Source: a virus
Length of the DNA stretch: 42,832 nt
Direction: 5' to 3' (one strand)
Virus record (IMG/VR): IMGVR_UViG_3300030390_001047
Coordinates: 1-42,832 of that record
The notes beneath the pieces are model-generated. The model saw only the letters and a program-made list of their open reading frames with translations. It had not been told where the DNA came from and did not search any database. The stretch's first letter is position 1. Each line of letters begins with the position of its first letter. Position numbers and translations under genes: made by a program. This document shows, in pieces, positions 15,001 to 21,874 of this stretch.

Positions 15001-15037
15001 AATATTGCAATCAACCACAAATACTAATAAATTATGT
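15001..15037 (+). repeat. Repeated gene leader, copy 2
   Basis: Same elements as at 14399-14433: AATATTGCAA, AACCACAAA, ACTA and ATTATGT, ending at ATG 15034. The palindrome GCAATATTGC (14999-15008) covers its left end. Confidence 0.6.
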
Positions 15038-15183
15038 TTGAGTATACACATTATGTTCAAGGACCTGACAATACCAAATGGGGTATTTTCATTAATAGAG
15101 GACAAGCTATGATAATGAAGCTTGCTCTTTCTGAAAGATTCAACTCGGAAGGAAAAGAATTTGAAGTCAAAGAAATAAAATAA
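15034..15183 (+). CDS. Unknown 49-residue protein
   Basis: MFEYTHYVQGPDNTKWGIFI then a basic helix and EGKEFEVKEIK. The pattern of short strands around WGIFINRG is like a small beta-sheet protein. It starts at the end of leader repeat copy 2 and is followed after three bases by the next small gene. No family recognised. Confidence 0.6.
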   Translation: MFEYTHYVQGPDNTKWGIFINRGQAMIMKLALSERFNSEGKEFEVKEIK

Positions 15184-15186
15184 GTT

Positions 15187-15309
15187 ATGTTCTTTGAAGA
15201 TGCAAGAGATGCTTGGGAGATGTTTAGAATATCTCCTGAGCTAACATGCACTTGTGATGAGGTTCATACTTGTCAGCAGTGTTATGAAGAATCAAAAAAA
15301 GAAAATTAA
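15187..15309 (+). CDS. 40-residue cysteine-containing peptide
   Basis: MFFEDARDAWEMFRISPELT followed by CTCDEVHTCQQCYEESKKEN, with four cysteines arranged as CxC...CxxC, likely to bind one zinc ion. It is acidic overall. Its position in a run of closely spaced small genes supports it as real. Confidence 0.55.
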   Translation: MFFEDARDAWEMFRISPELTCTCDEVHTCQQCYEESKKEN

Positions 15310-15326
15310 TCACTAATACTAAACCA

Positions 15327-15668
15327 ATGAACAATCCAATAGGACATTTAAGTCACAAGGAATTTGATGACTTAACAAATACAGAAAGAGTACAAGTAAT
15401 TGCAGCATATAATGACTGCAATAGATACCCAGACATGAGAACCGATCCAGGTACTACTAAACTAGAACATTTTTGGAACTCATGGAACTATGATGGTGAA
15501 TCAATGCCTAATAACGCTTCAGAATTAAAAGTGCTTAGATCAGCAGCAGGTTATTACATAGGTCGTACCGAAGAAGGTATGCCTTATAGCCGTGAATCAA
15601 CTTACTTCAGTACATCTGAAGAAGCAGAAGAATTATTAAATCCAAACCCTAATATTAAAAAGTTATGA
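15327..15668 (+). CDS. Unknown 113-residue protein
   Basis: Begins MNNPIGHLSHKEFDDLTNTE. It contains an aromatic-rich middle (LEHFWNSWNYDGESMPNNAS) and YYIGRTEEGMPYSRESTYFS, which looks like a short beta-hairpin domain. It ends acidic then basic (EEAEELLNPNPNIKKL). Its stop overlaps the lipoprotein start by 4 bases (ATGA), so the two are probably translationally coupled. No family recognised. Confidence 0.7.
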   Translation: MNNPIGHLSHKEFDDLTNTERVQVIAAYNDCNRYPDMRTDPGTTKLEHFWNSWNYDGESMPNNASELKVLRSAAGYYIGRTEEGMPYSRESTYFSTSEEAEELLNPNPNIKKL

Positions 15669-15826
15669 AAAAGAAATTCCTTTACATTATGCTGTTCCTC
15701 TTCGTTGGAGGACCAGTACTTCAATCTTGTGGATCCAGTCGTGGATGCAAGAAGATGAGAAAATACAGAACTAATGCTTCTTGTGAACCAACAAAGAAGT
15801 TAACATATCCAAGAACTAAATACTAA
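15665..15826 (+). CDS. Small phage lipoprotein (53 residues)
   Basis: MKKKFLYIMLFLFVGGPVLQ is a signal peptide. The lipobox VLQSC puts the lipid on Cys22, followed by GSSRG. The mature part is only about 32 residues, rich in Lys/Arg and Cys (CKKMRKYRTNASC). Phage lipoproteins in early regions often block superinfection at the envelope; here that is a guess. It overlaps the previous gene by 4 bases. Confidence 0.6.
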   Translation: MKKKFLYIMLFLFVGGPVLQSCGSSRGCKKMRKYRTNASCEPTKKLTYPRTKY

Positions 15827-15845
15827 TCACTTAAATAACAATCAT

Positions 15846-16130
15846 ATGCAAATTACTATAGAAAATCCAGAACAATTCGTTACACATAATGGCAACATAG
15901 GTATCGTATTGTACAGTAGAGAACAAGACACACACGTAAACTTCTTCACAGAAGATATGAAACATACTCGTGTAAACAGAGAACAACTAGGTTCACCATC
16001 ATTGGTAGACCTTAAATTAGAACTCAATGAAAATTCACAGCTAAGATATATAGCTGAACATAACAATGTAATAACCGTTAACCATCAGCATAAGTTAGAC
16101 TTCCTTGAGTATGCTCTTAGTTACAACTAA
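15846..16130 (+). CDS. Unknown 94-residue protein
   Basis: MQITIENPEQFVTHNGNIGI, then VLYSREQDTHVNFFTEDMKH, a probable beta-rich fold, and a helical C-terminal half (LRYIAEHNNVITVNHQHKLD). No cysteines or membrane segments. It is followed after ten bases by another small acidic gene. No family recognised. Confidence 0.65.
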   Translation: MQITIENPEQFVTHNGNIGIVLYSREQDTHVNFFTEDMKHTRVNREQLGSPSLVDLKLELNENSQLRYIAEHNNVITVNHQHKLDFLEYALSYN

Positions 16131-16140
16131 AACCGCAAGC

Positions 16141-16383
16141 ATGCACGAAGATGACTTTTACAGATTAATTAGATTTTTAGCAGAAGAAACAGCACATCAT
16201 AGATTTGGTGAAGATGGTGTTAACTTCAACATACACACAGGTGAATGTGAATTCACAGAAGAATCAGAAAGGTTTATACATAATGAGATGTCAGTATTAG
16301 AAATGACATTTAATATATATGGCTTAAGACCAAAAGAAAGTTGGCTTAATAAGATAAAAAGACTATTAGGTATAATAGACTAA
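16141..16383 (+). CDS. Unknown 80-residue protein
   Basis: Starts MHEDDFYRLIRFLAEETAHH. The next part, GVNFNIHTGECEFTEESERF, is acidic, and the end SWLNKIKRLLGIID is an amphipathic helix. I chose ATG 16141 because upstream in-frame starts (TTG 16105, ATG 16111) lie inside the previous gene. Function unknown. Confidence 0.6.
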   Translation: MHEDDFYRLIRFLAEETAHHRFGEDGVNFNIHTGECEFTEESERFIHNEMSVLEMTFNIYGLRPKESWLNKIKRLLGIID

Positions 16384-16515
16384 CAACACCAGTAATATTA
16401 TATATATAATAACACTAGTAGTTAGGCTAAGAATATGGTTGAGTGGTTAACCTGATATGACACTTGTAGTTTAATGAGTAATACTATGAGTGTCCTCTAT
16501 CTTAAAGAATAACAT
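16384..16515 (+). other. Non-coding stretch with palindrome and hairpins
   Basis: These 132 bases contain a perfect 16-bp palindrome TATTATATATATAATA (16396-16411). A small GGTT/AACC hairpin follows at 16437-16452. A 12-bp hairpin GACACTTGTAGT/ACTATGAGTGTC (16459-16494, two G-T wobbles) closes a 12-base loop. No gene fits. It may be a structured leader of the next gene or a small RNA. Confidence 0.45.
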
Positions 16516-16650
16516 ATGACAAAAGAATTCAACGAATGGATGGCCAGTATAGGTAATATATACTATGCCAATGATAAACTAATGGACCAAGCGTTCCAAA
16601 AAATAGAAAAAGAAAAAAATAAAAGAAATAAAATATGTCAAACAAACTAA
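16516..16650 (+). CDS. Unknown 44-residue peptide
   Basis: MTKEFNEWMASIGNIYYAND, then a lysine-rich helix (QKIEKEKNKRNK) ending CQTN. It overlaps the following gene by 16 bases, a larger overlap than most here. Its A-rich leader AAAGAATAACAT fits Bacteroidota starts. Function unknown. Confidence 0.5.
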   Translation: MTKEFNEWMASIGNIYYANDKLMDQAFQKIEKEKNKRNKICQTN

Positions 16651-17126
16651 ATATATCAGAAGAGGTATTGAACAAGTTAATTTTAAACGTGTTTAATATA
16701 GGCACAGATCATAATAGTAAACACATAGAATCTATAATAATAAATAGATTACCAGACTATGCCAAAGAAATTATATTGCATCTAGCATGTGTTGGTAGTG
16801 ATTATACACCAGTATATCCAGGAGATTTTATAAAGGTGCAACCACCAGGCTATCACGCTGGATCAGAATTTGAATGGGACGTACTAACTGACTTAGGCTT
16901 GAATGCAGGAGATGGTTACGTATACGGTACAGTTATAGGAGATGGTTCATATAAAAATATAGATGAGTATGATCCTTTCTATAGCTTAATAAAAGTAAAT
17001 CTAATGTATCATGATGCAGATAGAAATTCTAAATCATTTGAGTATAGTGTTAGCCCAACTGATTTAATAAAGGTCAATGAGGAAGATATAAAGTATCTAG
17101 ATATAATACATGAATTAGATGCCTAA
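16635..17126 (+). CDS. Unknown 163-residue protein
   Basis: An N-terminal helical segment (LNISEEVLNKLILNVFNIG) leads to a beta-rich central part with VYPGDFIKVQPPGYHAGSEF and DGYVYGTVIGDGSY, reminiscent of a small barrel. The C-terminus is SPTDLIKVNEEDIKYLDI. The end overlaps the next gene by 8 bases. The beta-barrel guess is only a pattern impression; no family recognised. Confidence 0.7.
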   Translation: MSNKLNISEEVLNKLILNVFNIGTDHNSKHIESIIINRLPDYAKEIILHLACVGSDYTPVYPGDFIKVQPPGYHAGSEFEWDVLTDLGLNAGDGYVYGTVIGDGSYKNIDEYDPFYSLIKVNLMYHDADRNSKSFEYSVSPTDLIKVNEEDIKYLDIIHELDA

Positions 17127-17307
17127 GTTACCCAGAGATATAATAACTCAAGAGTATAGGTTACATACCTATGAAAAGAAAGGAACCTTTGGATCTCGTA
17201 TGAATAGTACTTATAATCTTAAAGATGATACACTATCTGATGAGTTAGATGATAACATGTCGTTATTGATATTACTTAAATATCATTTACATGATGGGGA
17301 CAGATAG
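17119..17307 (+). CDS. Unknown 62-residue protein
   Basis: MPKLPRDIITQEYRLHTYEK then KGTFGSRMNSTYNLKDDTLS and a leucine-rich acidic end. It overlaps the previous gene by 8 bases and the wHTH gene by 17 bases. No recognised motif. Confidence 0.55.
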   Translation: MPKLPRDIITQEYRLHTYEKKGTFGSRMNSTYNLKDDTLSDELDDNMSLLILLKYHLHDGDR

Positions 17308-17539
17308 ATTTGGTATAGTAATGAACCAAGTCTTGTCTGACCCAAGCCTTACTATACAAGCTAAAGGATTATATGCTTTATTATCCTGTTATGCAGATAA
17401 AGATAGAAAATGTTTTCCGTCAATATCTACATTAGCTGATCAACTAGATGTATCATGTGATACTGTTAGTAGATATATAAGAGAGTTAAAGCAACACAAT
17501 TACATTAAAAGAGTCGGTAGAAAGCTAATAATAACATAA
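17291..17539 (+). CDS. Winged helix-turn-helix DNA-binding protein (82 residues)
   Basis: The protein is a bare HTH domain: IQAKGLYALLSCYADKDRKC is a helix pair, FPSISTLADQLDVSCDTVSR holds the HTH core, and YIRELKQHNYIKRVGRKLII is the recognition helix followed by a wing. This layout is common in replication initiators and phage transcriptional regulators of the GntR/DnaD-like class. Small size and position in the early region point to a regulator or an origin-binding protein acting on the iterons at 14.8 kb (inference). Two Bacteroidota -7 boxes follow its stop. Confidence 0.75.
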   Translation: MMGTDRFGIVMNQVLSDPSLTIQAKGLYALLSCYADKDRKCFPSISTLADQLDVSCDTVSRYIRELKQHNYIKRVGRKLIIT

Positions 17540-17561
17540 CGTTAGCTATTATACTGCAGTT

Positions 17562-17628
17562 TATTTTTGAATTTGAACCAAGAAAGTTTAATATTATTCC
17601 GTCAGAAAGGTTTTGTTTTATATTTTTG
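17562..17628 (+). promoter_or_regulatory. Two candidate -7 boxes (TATTTTTG)
   Basis: TATTTTTG at 17562-17569 and again at 17621-17628 match TAnnTTTG exactly, in the 107-base gap before the next gene. Neither has a perfect TTG -33 element, so the pair is a weak promoter prediction. Confidence 0.35.
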
Positions 17629-17646
17629 TTAGAGATAATCTTACAA

Positions 17647-17919
17647 ATGATAATACAATTACCCAATGGCAGAATCATAGAATGCTCACTAGAGCAGTAC
17701 TTAGCATTGTCTGATGATGAGTACAATGATCTTAATGGTTTGAGTTCAGCCTATACAAAAGAAGTGGGTAATCCTTTTTACAATAGTTCATTAAATACAT
17801 CTACACCACCAGATATCAAACATTCAGTAGAATACATTGAAGAGTTTGAGCCTGCGTTAGATGAGATGAATGCATTTGAAAAACTGGAAGACCCGTATTT
17901 TCATTCAGATGACATCTAG
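17647..17919 (+). CDS. Unknown acidic 90-residue protein
   Basis: I take ATG 17647 rather than the upstream TTG 17626, because the TTG would sit inside a -7-like box. The protein begins MIIQLPNGRIIECSLEQYLA and has an acidic middle (LSDDEYNDLNGL). It ends in an acidic helix (EYIEEFEPALDEMNAFEKLE). Such acidic proteins often act as protein-binding factors, for example DNA mimics, but nothing specific shows this. Confidence 0.6.
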   Translation: MIIQLPNGRIIECSLEQYLALSDDEYNDLNGLSSAYTKEVGNPFYNSSLNTSTPPDIKHSVEYIEEFEPALDEMNAFEKLEDPYFHSDDI

Positions 17920-17956
17920 TCATCAACAAATCAATTACTAATTTAAATTTAAAAAA

Positions 17957-18505
17957 ATGCAAAACACCGTAACAATTACGGCTGATGACATGGGTAATGT
18001 TGTTCGCCAATCAAGTACCAGTACTGACTATGGATACGTAAGACTAGTTCAACAAAGGGTTACCTTTGGTAATAATAACTGGGTAAAAAACAGTAATGTT
18101 TCTACACTACTATTAGGAAAACTAGATGATTTAGTAGCTTTAAACTTAACTGCAAATCAAGAATTGCCAGGTAAAATAATTATCAAGGAACAATTGGTTC
18201 CATTTAATATTAATGATCCTGATAGAGATCTTAAATACGCAGGTGATACAGGTATCATATGCAGTGTTGATGGTCAACCTATCTATAGGAAAACATTCTT
18301 TATGTCAGATGTGACAGCACAGGATGTAACATTAGCTCATACTAATGGAGACGACATCAAAGCTCTATATGATACAGGAGAATCAGCAACAGCAGTACCA
18401 AATGCTACAGTAGAAGAAGCTTTTGACAAAGTGGAAGAAACTGAAGAGGTAGAAGACATTGTTGAACAACCTGTTGAAGAACTAGAAGAGACCTTTGACC
18501 TGTAA
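17957..18505 (+). CDS. SSB-like protein with acidic C-terminal tail (182 residues)
   Basis: The N-terminal 120 residues are beta-rich (TITADDMGNVVRQSSTSTDY, VRLVQQRVTFGNNNWV, LPGKIIIKEQLVPFNIN). The last 45 residues are acidic and disordered and end EELEETFDL. An OB-like body with an acidic tail ending in Phe plus hydrophobic residue is the design of single-stranded DNA-binding proteins, whose tail recruits partner proteins. The SSB candidate at 25878-26552 ends DDFDL, a very similar tip. A hairpin terminator-like element follows. I rate SSB-like as plausible rather than proven. Confidence 0.6.
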   Translation: MQNTVTITADDMGNVVRQSSTSTDYGYVRLVQQRVTFGNNNWVKNSNVSTLLLGKLDDLVALNLTANQELPGKIIIKEQLVPFNINDPDRDLKYAGDTGIICSVDGQPIYRKTFFMSDVTAQDVTLAHTNGDDIKALYDTGESATAVPNATVEEAFDKVEETEEVEDIVEQPVEELEETFDL

Positions 18506-18524
18506 ACTGTAAGCCAACAGTTAG

Positions 18525-18567
18525 AATGATGAGAGGGGCTCAAGCAAATGCTTGGGCCTTAATCATT
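18525..18567 (+). terminator. Hairpin after the SSB-like gene
   Basis: GGCTCAAGC pairs with GCTTGGGCC (9 bp, one G-T wobble) around AAAT, and flanking AATGAT/ATCATT extends the arms. The T-tract is poor (TTATATAT), so termination may be partial. Confidence 0.55.
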
Positions 18568-18609
18568 TATATATAATCATACTAATAATTACTAAACCAC
18601 TCAATAGAT

Positions 18610-19134
18610 ATGCTATCACTAGAACAAAAAGCTAAATTAGAAAATCAAAAGAAAATCTCACTATTACAATCCAGGAAGGAACGTTATGAATATTATGGTA
18701 TACTATCAGAATATCAACTACACCCGGAATCATTAGTAAACTCATTGGATTACTCCAAACTAAACCCTTATCAACATTTTTTGTTTAAACGTGTACTACA
18801 CGGTTTAAGGGTGTATAAACCTGAAGAAGTTATTAAACTACATTGGGATAAGAAACGCAGAATAACAAAGGTCTGGAAAAGATCTCAAAAAGAAATAAAT
18901 GTGTGGAAACAAACTATTTGTAATAAGAAAGTAAATGCTTATCTTAGTAAAACCTTTACTGGTAAGACTGTAGAAGCTATAGTTTCTATACCACCTGAAG
19001 AGGTACTAGAAGACTATCATAATACTATGACATTCAAAGACTTAGGTATTAAATATGAAGATGTTATACTTAAGTTTATGTCACTCGGATTATTACCTAA
19101 AAACTATTTTACTATAACACCTAATGGCAATTAG
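18610..19134 (+). CDS. Unknown basic helical protein (174 residues)
   Basis: Starts MLSLEQKAKLENQKKISLLQ, then SRKERYEYYGILSEYQLHPE and YQHFLFKRVLHGLRVYKPEE. A basic stretch (KLHWDKKRRITKVWKRSQKE) suggests nucleic-acid contact. The C-terminus contains MTFKDLGIKYEDVILKFMSL, possibly a helix-turn-helix. It overlaps the HNH gene by 11 bases and precedes a helicase, so a replication or recombination accessory is likely. No family recognised. Confidence 0.7.
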   Translation: MLSLEQKAKLENQKKISLLQSRKERYEYYGILSEYQLHPESLVNSLDYSKLNPYQHFLFKRVLHGLRVYKPEEVIKLHWDKKRRITKVWKRSQKEINVWKQTICNKKVNAYLSKTFTGKTVEAIVSIPPEEVLEDYHNTMTFKDLGIKYEDVILKFMSLGLLPKNYFTITPNGN

Positions 19135-19408
19135 AAACTTTTCTAAGAAGATGCAAAGATCAAATGCGGACTACAAGAAATTACGTGGTCCGTACTTGAC
19201 TAATCATCCAATATGTCATGCAAAAATACACAACTGTACTATAAACGCTACAGATGTACACCACAAGAAAGGTAGAGGTTTACACTATTTAGATGTAAAG
19301 ACTTGGTTACCTGTATGTAGAAACTGTCATATGTGGATTGAAGAAAATACAGTAGATGCAATTGAACTAGGGTTTTCATTACCCAGAACACATGAAACAG
19401 ATGAATAA
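19124..19408 (+). CDS. HNH-type endonuclease-like protein (94 residues)
   Basis: CHAKIHNCTINATDVHHKKG (about residues 31-50) has the Cys pair and the central His-His typical of HNH motifs. It is followed by RGLHYLDVKTWLPVCRNCHM, with the second CxxC and a late His (about 68). This ordering (C..C, DVHH, N/D, CxxCH) fits the zinc-bound HNH fold that nicks or cuts DNA. At 94 residues it is a bare domain, seen alone in phages and often near packaging or replication genes. It overlaps the helicase start by 17 bases. Confidence 0.75.
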   Translation: MAIRNFSKKMQRSNADYKKLRGPYLTNHPICHAKIHNCTINATDVHHKKGRGLHYLDVKTWLPVCRNCHMWIEENTVDAIELGFSLPRTHETDE

Positions 19409-20501
19409 TAGAGAAGTAGTCCAGGCAGATGCATTAGCAATTGCTGCACAATTTAAAAGATGTGGGTTAGGTATATCTATGGGTGTAGGTAAAACACGTA
19501 TAGCTATAGAACATCTACAAAGAAACTTTAATCCTCTTATAGAGGTTCTAGTAGTAATACCAAAACACTCAGTAGCACAATCATGGGTTGATGAACTGGG
19601 TAAGATGGATCTTGAGAAATTAGAAAAGCATATAACATTTACTACATACTTATCATTAAAGAAACATAATCCTAATGAGTATGATGTAGTATATTTAGAT
19701 GAGTGTCATTCATTACTAACAAGTCATGAAGAGTTCTTATCTAGATTTCAAGGTAAAATACTGGGTTTAACTGGTACACCACCAAGAGATAAACAATCAG
19801 AGAAAGGTAGATTAGTACAAAGATACTGTCCTATAAGATATAGTTTTGATGTAGATAAAGCTACTGACTCTAAAATTCTTAATGACTATAAGATAATTGT
19901 ACATGAGATAGCACTATCTAAACTACCAACATTAAAAAAGAAAAATAAAGCAGGAGGTGTATGGTATACATCAGAACAAAAGGATTATAACTATGTAACC
20001 AATAGGTTGGCTAACTGTAATACTCAAAAGCAAATACAATTTGCAAGAATAATGAGAATGAGAGCACTAATGGACTATGCAAGTAAAGAGAGCTATGCTA
20101 TAGGTATATTAAAAAATATGAATGACAAGTGCATTGTATTTGCTAATACCCAAAAGCAAGCAGACAGAATATGCAAGTATAGTTATCATTCTAAAAATCT
20201 GAAGTCAGAGGATAATCTAGAATTGTTCTCTGATGGTAGGATAAATAAGTTATCCTGTGTGTTACAATTATCAGAGGGTGTTACAATACCTAACTTAAAA
20301 CAAGGTATTATTATGCATGCATATGGTAATGAAAAGAAGACAGCTCAAAGAATAGGTAGGTTGTTAAGATTAAACCCTTCAGAAGTAGCTACATGTCACA
20401 TATTATGTTACAAAGGCACACAAGATGTTAAGTGGGTACAATCAGCTTTAAAAGGATTTGATCAAAATAAAATTAAATATTATAACCCTTTAAATAAATA
20501 A
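19392..20501 (+). CDS. Superfamily 2 (SNF2/DEAD-like) helicase
   Basis: A 369-residue protein with the SF2 motifs in order: SMGVGKTRIAIEHL (motif I, about residues 29-42), VVIPKHSVAQSW (Ia), VVYLDECHSL (motif II, DECH at 103-106), GLTGTPPR (III, 125-132), KCIVFANTQKQADR (IV), and AQRIGRLLRLNPS (VI). It uses ATP to remodel or unwind nucleic acids. A similar SNF2-like helicase is part of the conserved replication module of crAss-like phages. At 369 residues it is compact, with no extra domains. Confidence 0.88.
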   Translation: MKQMNNREVVQADALAIAAQFKRCGLGISMGVGKTRIAIEHLQRNFNPLIEVLVVIPKHSVAQSWVDELGKMDLEKLEKHITFTTYLSLKKHNPNEYDVVYLDECHSLLTSHEEFLSRFQGKILGLTGTPPRDKQSEKGRLVQRYCPIRYSFDVDKATDSKILNDYKIIVHEIALSKLPTLKKKNKAGGVWYTSEQKDYNYVTNRLANCNTQKQIQFARIMRMRALMDYASKESYAIGILKNMNDKCIVFANTQKQADRICKYSYHSKNLKSEDNLELFSDGRINKLSCVLQLSEGVTIPNLKQGIIMHAYGNEKKTAQRIGRLLRLNPSEVATCHILCYKGTQDVKWVQSALKGFDQNKIKYYNPLNK

Positions 20502-20503
20502 CT

Positions 20504-20656
20504 ATGTGTATATCAGCAGCAATATTTGAATACGAAGATGAGGAGCACTTCCAAAGAGAAGAACTCAAAAAACATGAAACTACAGACAATATATGTCACT
20601 ACTCAGGATTATTGTCAACAGAAAGTTATAGTAGTGATGAACCAAAAAAGAAATAA
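20504..20656 (+). CDS. Unknown acidic 50-residue peptide
   Basis: MCISAAIFEYEDEEHFQREE and a C-terminal part with NICHYSGLLSTESYSSDE then PKKK. It starts two bases after the helicase stop. The acidic/serine-rich makeup gives no clue to function. Confidence 0.5.
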   Translation: MCISAAIFEYEDEEHFQREELKKHETTDNICHYSGLLSTESYSSDEPKKK

Positions 20657-20658
20657 CT

Positions 20659-20910
20659 ATGGGAAGAATGAAAGAAAAATTTATGGAACAACAAATGGAA
20701 TATGAAGGACGTGGTGGACATGATGCATTTATACATGACCTAGCACGTGTCACATGTGAAGAGTTCATTCCGGACGTAGATCATGTGTGTCCTAATTGCT
20801 ATGATAAAAAACAATTACATAGTATGATACGTAATGAAACAGAAGCAGAGTGTTTAGATTGTGGACAAGGATATGATATAATTGATAGAAATACATTAAG
20901 ATTTAAATAA
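20659..20910 (+). CDS. Zinc-ribbon protein (83 residues)
   Basis: The N-terminal helix MGRMKEKFMEQQMEYEGRGG is followed by HDAFIHDLARVTCEEFIPDV and then a ribbon: HVCPNCYDKKQLH... with EAECLDCGQGYD (two CxxC knuckles about 20 residues apart). One zinc ion is expected. The stop shares bases with the next start (TAATGG). Zinc ribbons of this size often bind nucleic acid or polymerase subunits; the partner is unknown. Confidence 0.7.
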   Translation: MGRMKEKFMEQQMEYEGRGGHDAFIHDLARVTCEEFIPDVDHVCPNCYDKKQLHSMIRNETEAECLDCGQGYDIIDRNTLRFK

Positions 20911-21176
20911 TGGAAATAGGAACATATTATTATGACAATGAAGGACATCGTTTAGAGATAGAATATACATATCAATCAGGAGAAAGAGAGGTTACTTATA
21001 ATCCTGATGGAAGCGGATACCCAGGCTCTCCACCACTAATAGAAATAGTAAATGTTTGGTGTGCATTAAAAGATACAAGAGGCCATGAAATTATGGTAGA
21101 TATAAAAGATATAGTTACACTAGATCCTTTAAATTTTGAAATATTAGAAGAACAAATATTAGAATCATTAGAATAA
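20910..21176 (+). CDS. Unknown 88-residue protein
   Basis: MEIGTYYYDNEGHRLEIEYT and QSGEREVTYNPDGSGYPGSP give a beta-rich start. The middle LIEIVNVWCALKDTRGHEIM and acidic tail ILEEQILESLE complete it. It is joined by TAATGG to the zinc-ribbon gene. The fold may be a small barrel; no family recognised. Confidence 0.65.
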   Translation: MEIGTYYYDNEGHRLEIEYTYQSGEREVTYNPDGSGYPGSPPLIEIVNVWCALKDTRGHEIMVDIKDIVTLDPLNFEILEEQILESLE

Positions 21177-21180
21177 TAGT

Positions 21181-21312
21181 ATGGAAGAAAAAAAAAGAAA
21201 AGAGAAAATCAAAGAGATAAACAGCATGATAATTAATTTAAAAAAAACATCACAAACTGTAAAAACTAAAAAAACAATTCAGGGTTTACAACAACAAATA
21301 GATAAATTATGA
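21181..21312 (+). CDS. Lysine-rich 43-residue coiled-coil peptide
   Basis: MEEKKRKEKIKEINSMIINL then KKTSQTVKTKKTIQGLQQQ form one long amphipathic helix. Its stop overlaps the next start by 4 bases (ATGA). Short but consistent with the coupled-gene style. Confidence 0.5.
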   Translation: MEEKKRKEKIKEINSMIINLKKTSQTVKTKKTIQGLQQQIDKL

Positions 21313-21494
21313 AACATTGGTTAAACGAAGGTAAGGAAATTTTAAAAAAAGATAAGAAACAAAGACAATATAGAAGTAATCAAGGAAGATCTCCTCAAGA
21401 TATGGAAAGTATGTATAAAGGATGCTTTTGGATAATGATAGTATTTATAACTTTTGTATCTGTATTTGCTATATATAATATCATAATAGAATGA
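21309..21494 (+). CDS. Single-pass membrane protein (61 residues)
   Basis: A basic, hydrophilic N-terminal half (MKHWLNEGKEILKKDKKQRQ, with PQDMESMYKG) precedes a membrane helix (CFWIMIVFITFVSVFAIYNI). With its basic cytosolic part it would be N-in. Function unknown; a holin-like or superinfection-related role is possible but not supported by any motif. Its stop overlaps the next gene by 4 bases. Confidence 0.65.
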   Translation: MKHWLNEGKEILKKDKKQRQYRSNQGRSPQDMESMYKGCFWIMIVFITFVSVFAIYNIIIE

Positions 21495-21874
21495 AAGATC
21501 AATTATTTGTACAAGCCACTATAAAGGATGGTAAGCTTCATTTTCCTATAAAGGCATATGAAACCAAGTATAATAAGTTTATAAGTAGTCAACCGGACGG
21601 TATACGTGTAGAGTTATTCATAGGTGTACAAGATGGTAAGGGTAGTAATCCGCAGCTAGCTAGAATACACGCTATGATAAGAGAAATAGCCAATGAAGTG
21701 GGTCATACATTTGAGGAAATGAAACTACAAGTCAAGCGTAAAGCTGGCCTATGTTTTAATAAGAATGACGTAGAGTTTTGTAAGTCTTTTGGTAAATGTG
21801 ATAAAGAAGAACTAAACTTGGCTATACAAGCTTGTTTAGAAATAGGAGACTTTGCAGGTATGCAGTTAAGATGA
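21491..21874 (+). CDS. Putative recombination protein, NinB/Orf-like (127 residues)
   Basis: The pattern PIKAYETKYNKFISSQPDG then ARIHAMIREIANEVGHTFEE followed by MKLQVKRKAGLCF recalls phage lambda Orf/NinB-type recombination mediators (helical core with a conserved HAM..EI region), though the match is weak. These bind single-stranded DNA and help load recombinases. It sits ahead of the UDG and helicase genes. Its stop overlaps a reversed gene by 9 bases. Confidence 0.5.
   Translation: MKDQLFVQATIKDGKLHFPIKAYETKYNKFISSQPDGIRVELFIGVQDGKGSNPQLARIHAMIREIANEVGHTFEEMKLQVKRKAGLCFNKNDVEFCKSFGKCDKEELNLAIQACLEIGDFAGMQLR

Larger units (their letters stand above)
14620..15033. other. Structured non-coding region, candidate replication origin or regulatory centre
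   Basis: I find no convincing gene in these 414 bases. From left to right they hold a two-part hairpin (14653-14690), a pyrimidine-rich tract (about 14691-14765), an inverted ACCACAAA octamer (14771-14778), and a 9-bp direct repeat ATTAGTGCA at 14780-14788 and 14801-14809 (21 bp, two helical turns apart). Then come three 10-bp tandem units ending in TTACCAC (14841-14870), an AT-rich stretch, a 12-bp direct repeat ACAACAATACAA (14912-14923 and 14939-14950), and leader repeat copy 2. Iterons beside AT-rich DNA and a hairpin are typical of origins; this function is inferred. Confidence 0.6.

Noticed and set aside
16431-16494. tRNA-like D-arm GGTTGAGTGGTTAACC followed by a hairpin
   Set aside because: No acceptor stem, no TPsiC arm (GTTCGAATC type) and no 7-base anticodon loop with a proper stem; it is only a hairpin pair.
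17626-17646. TTG start for the acidic 90-residue protein
   Set aside because: The TTG is part of the TATTTTTG -7-like box; ATG 17647 is preferred.
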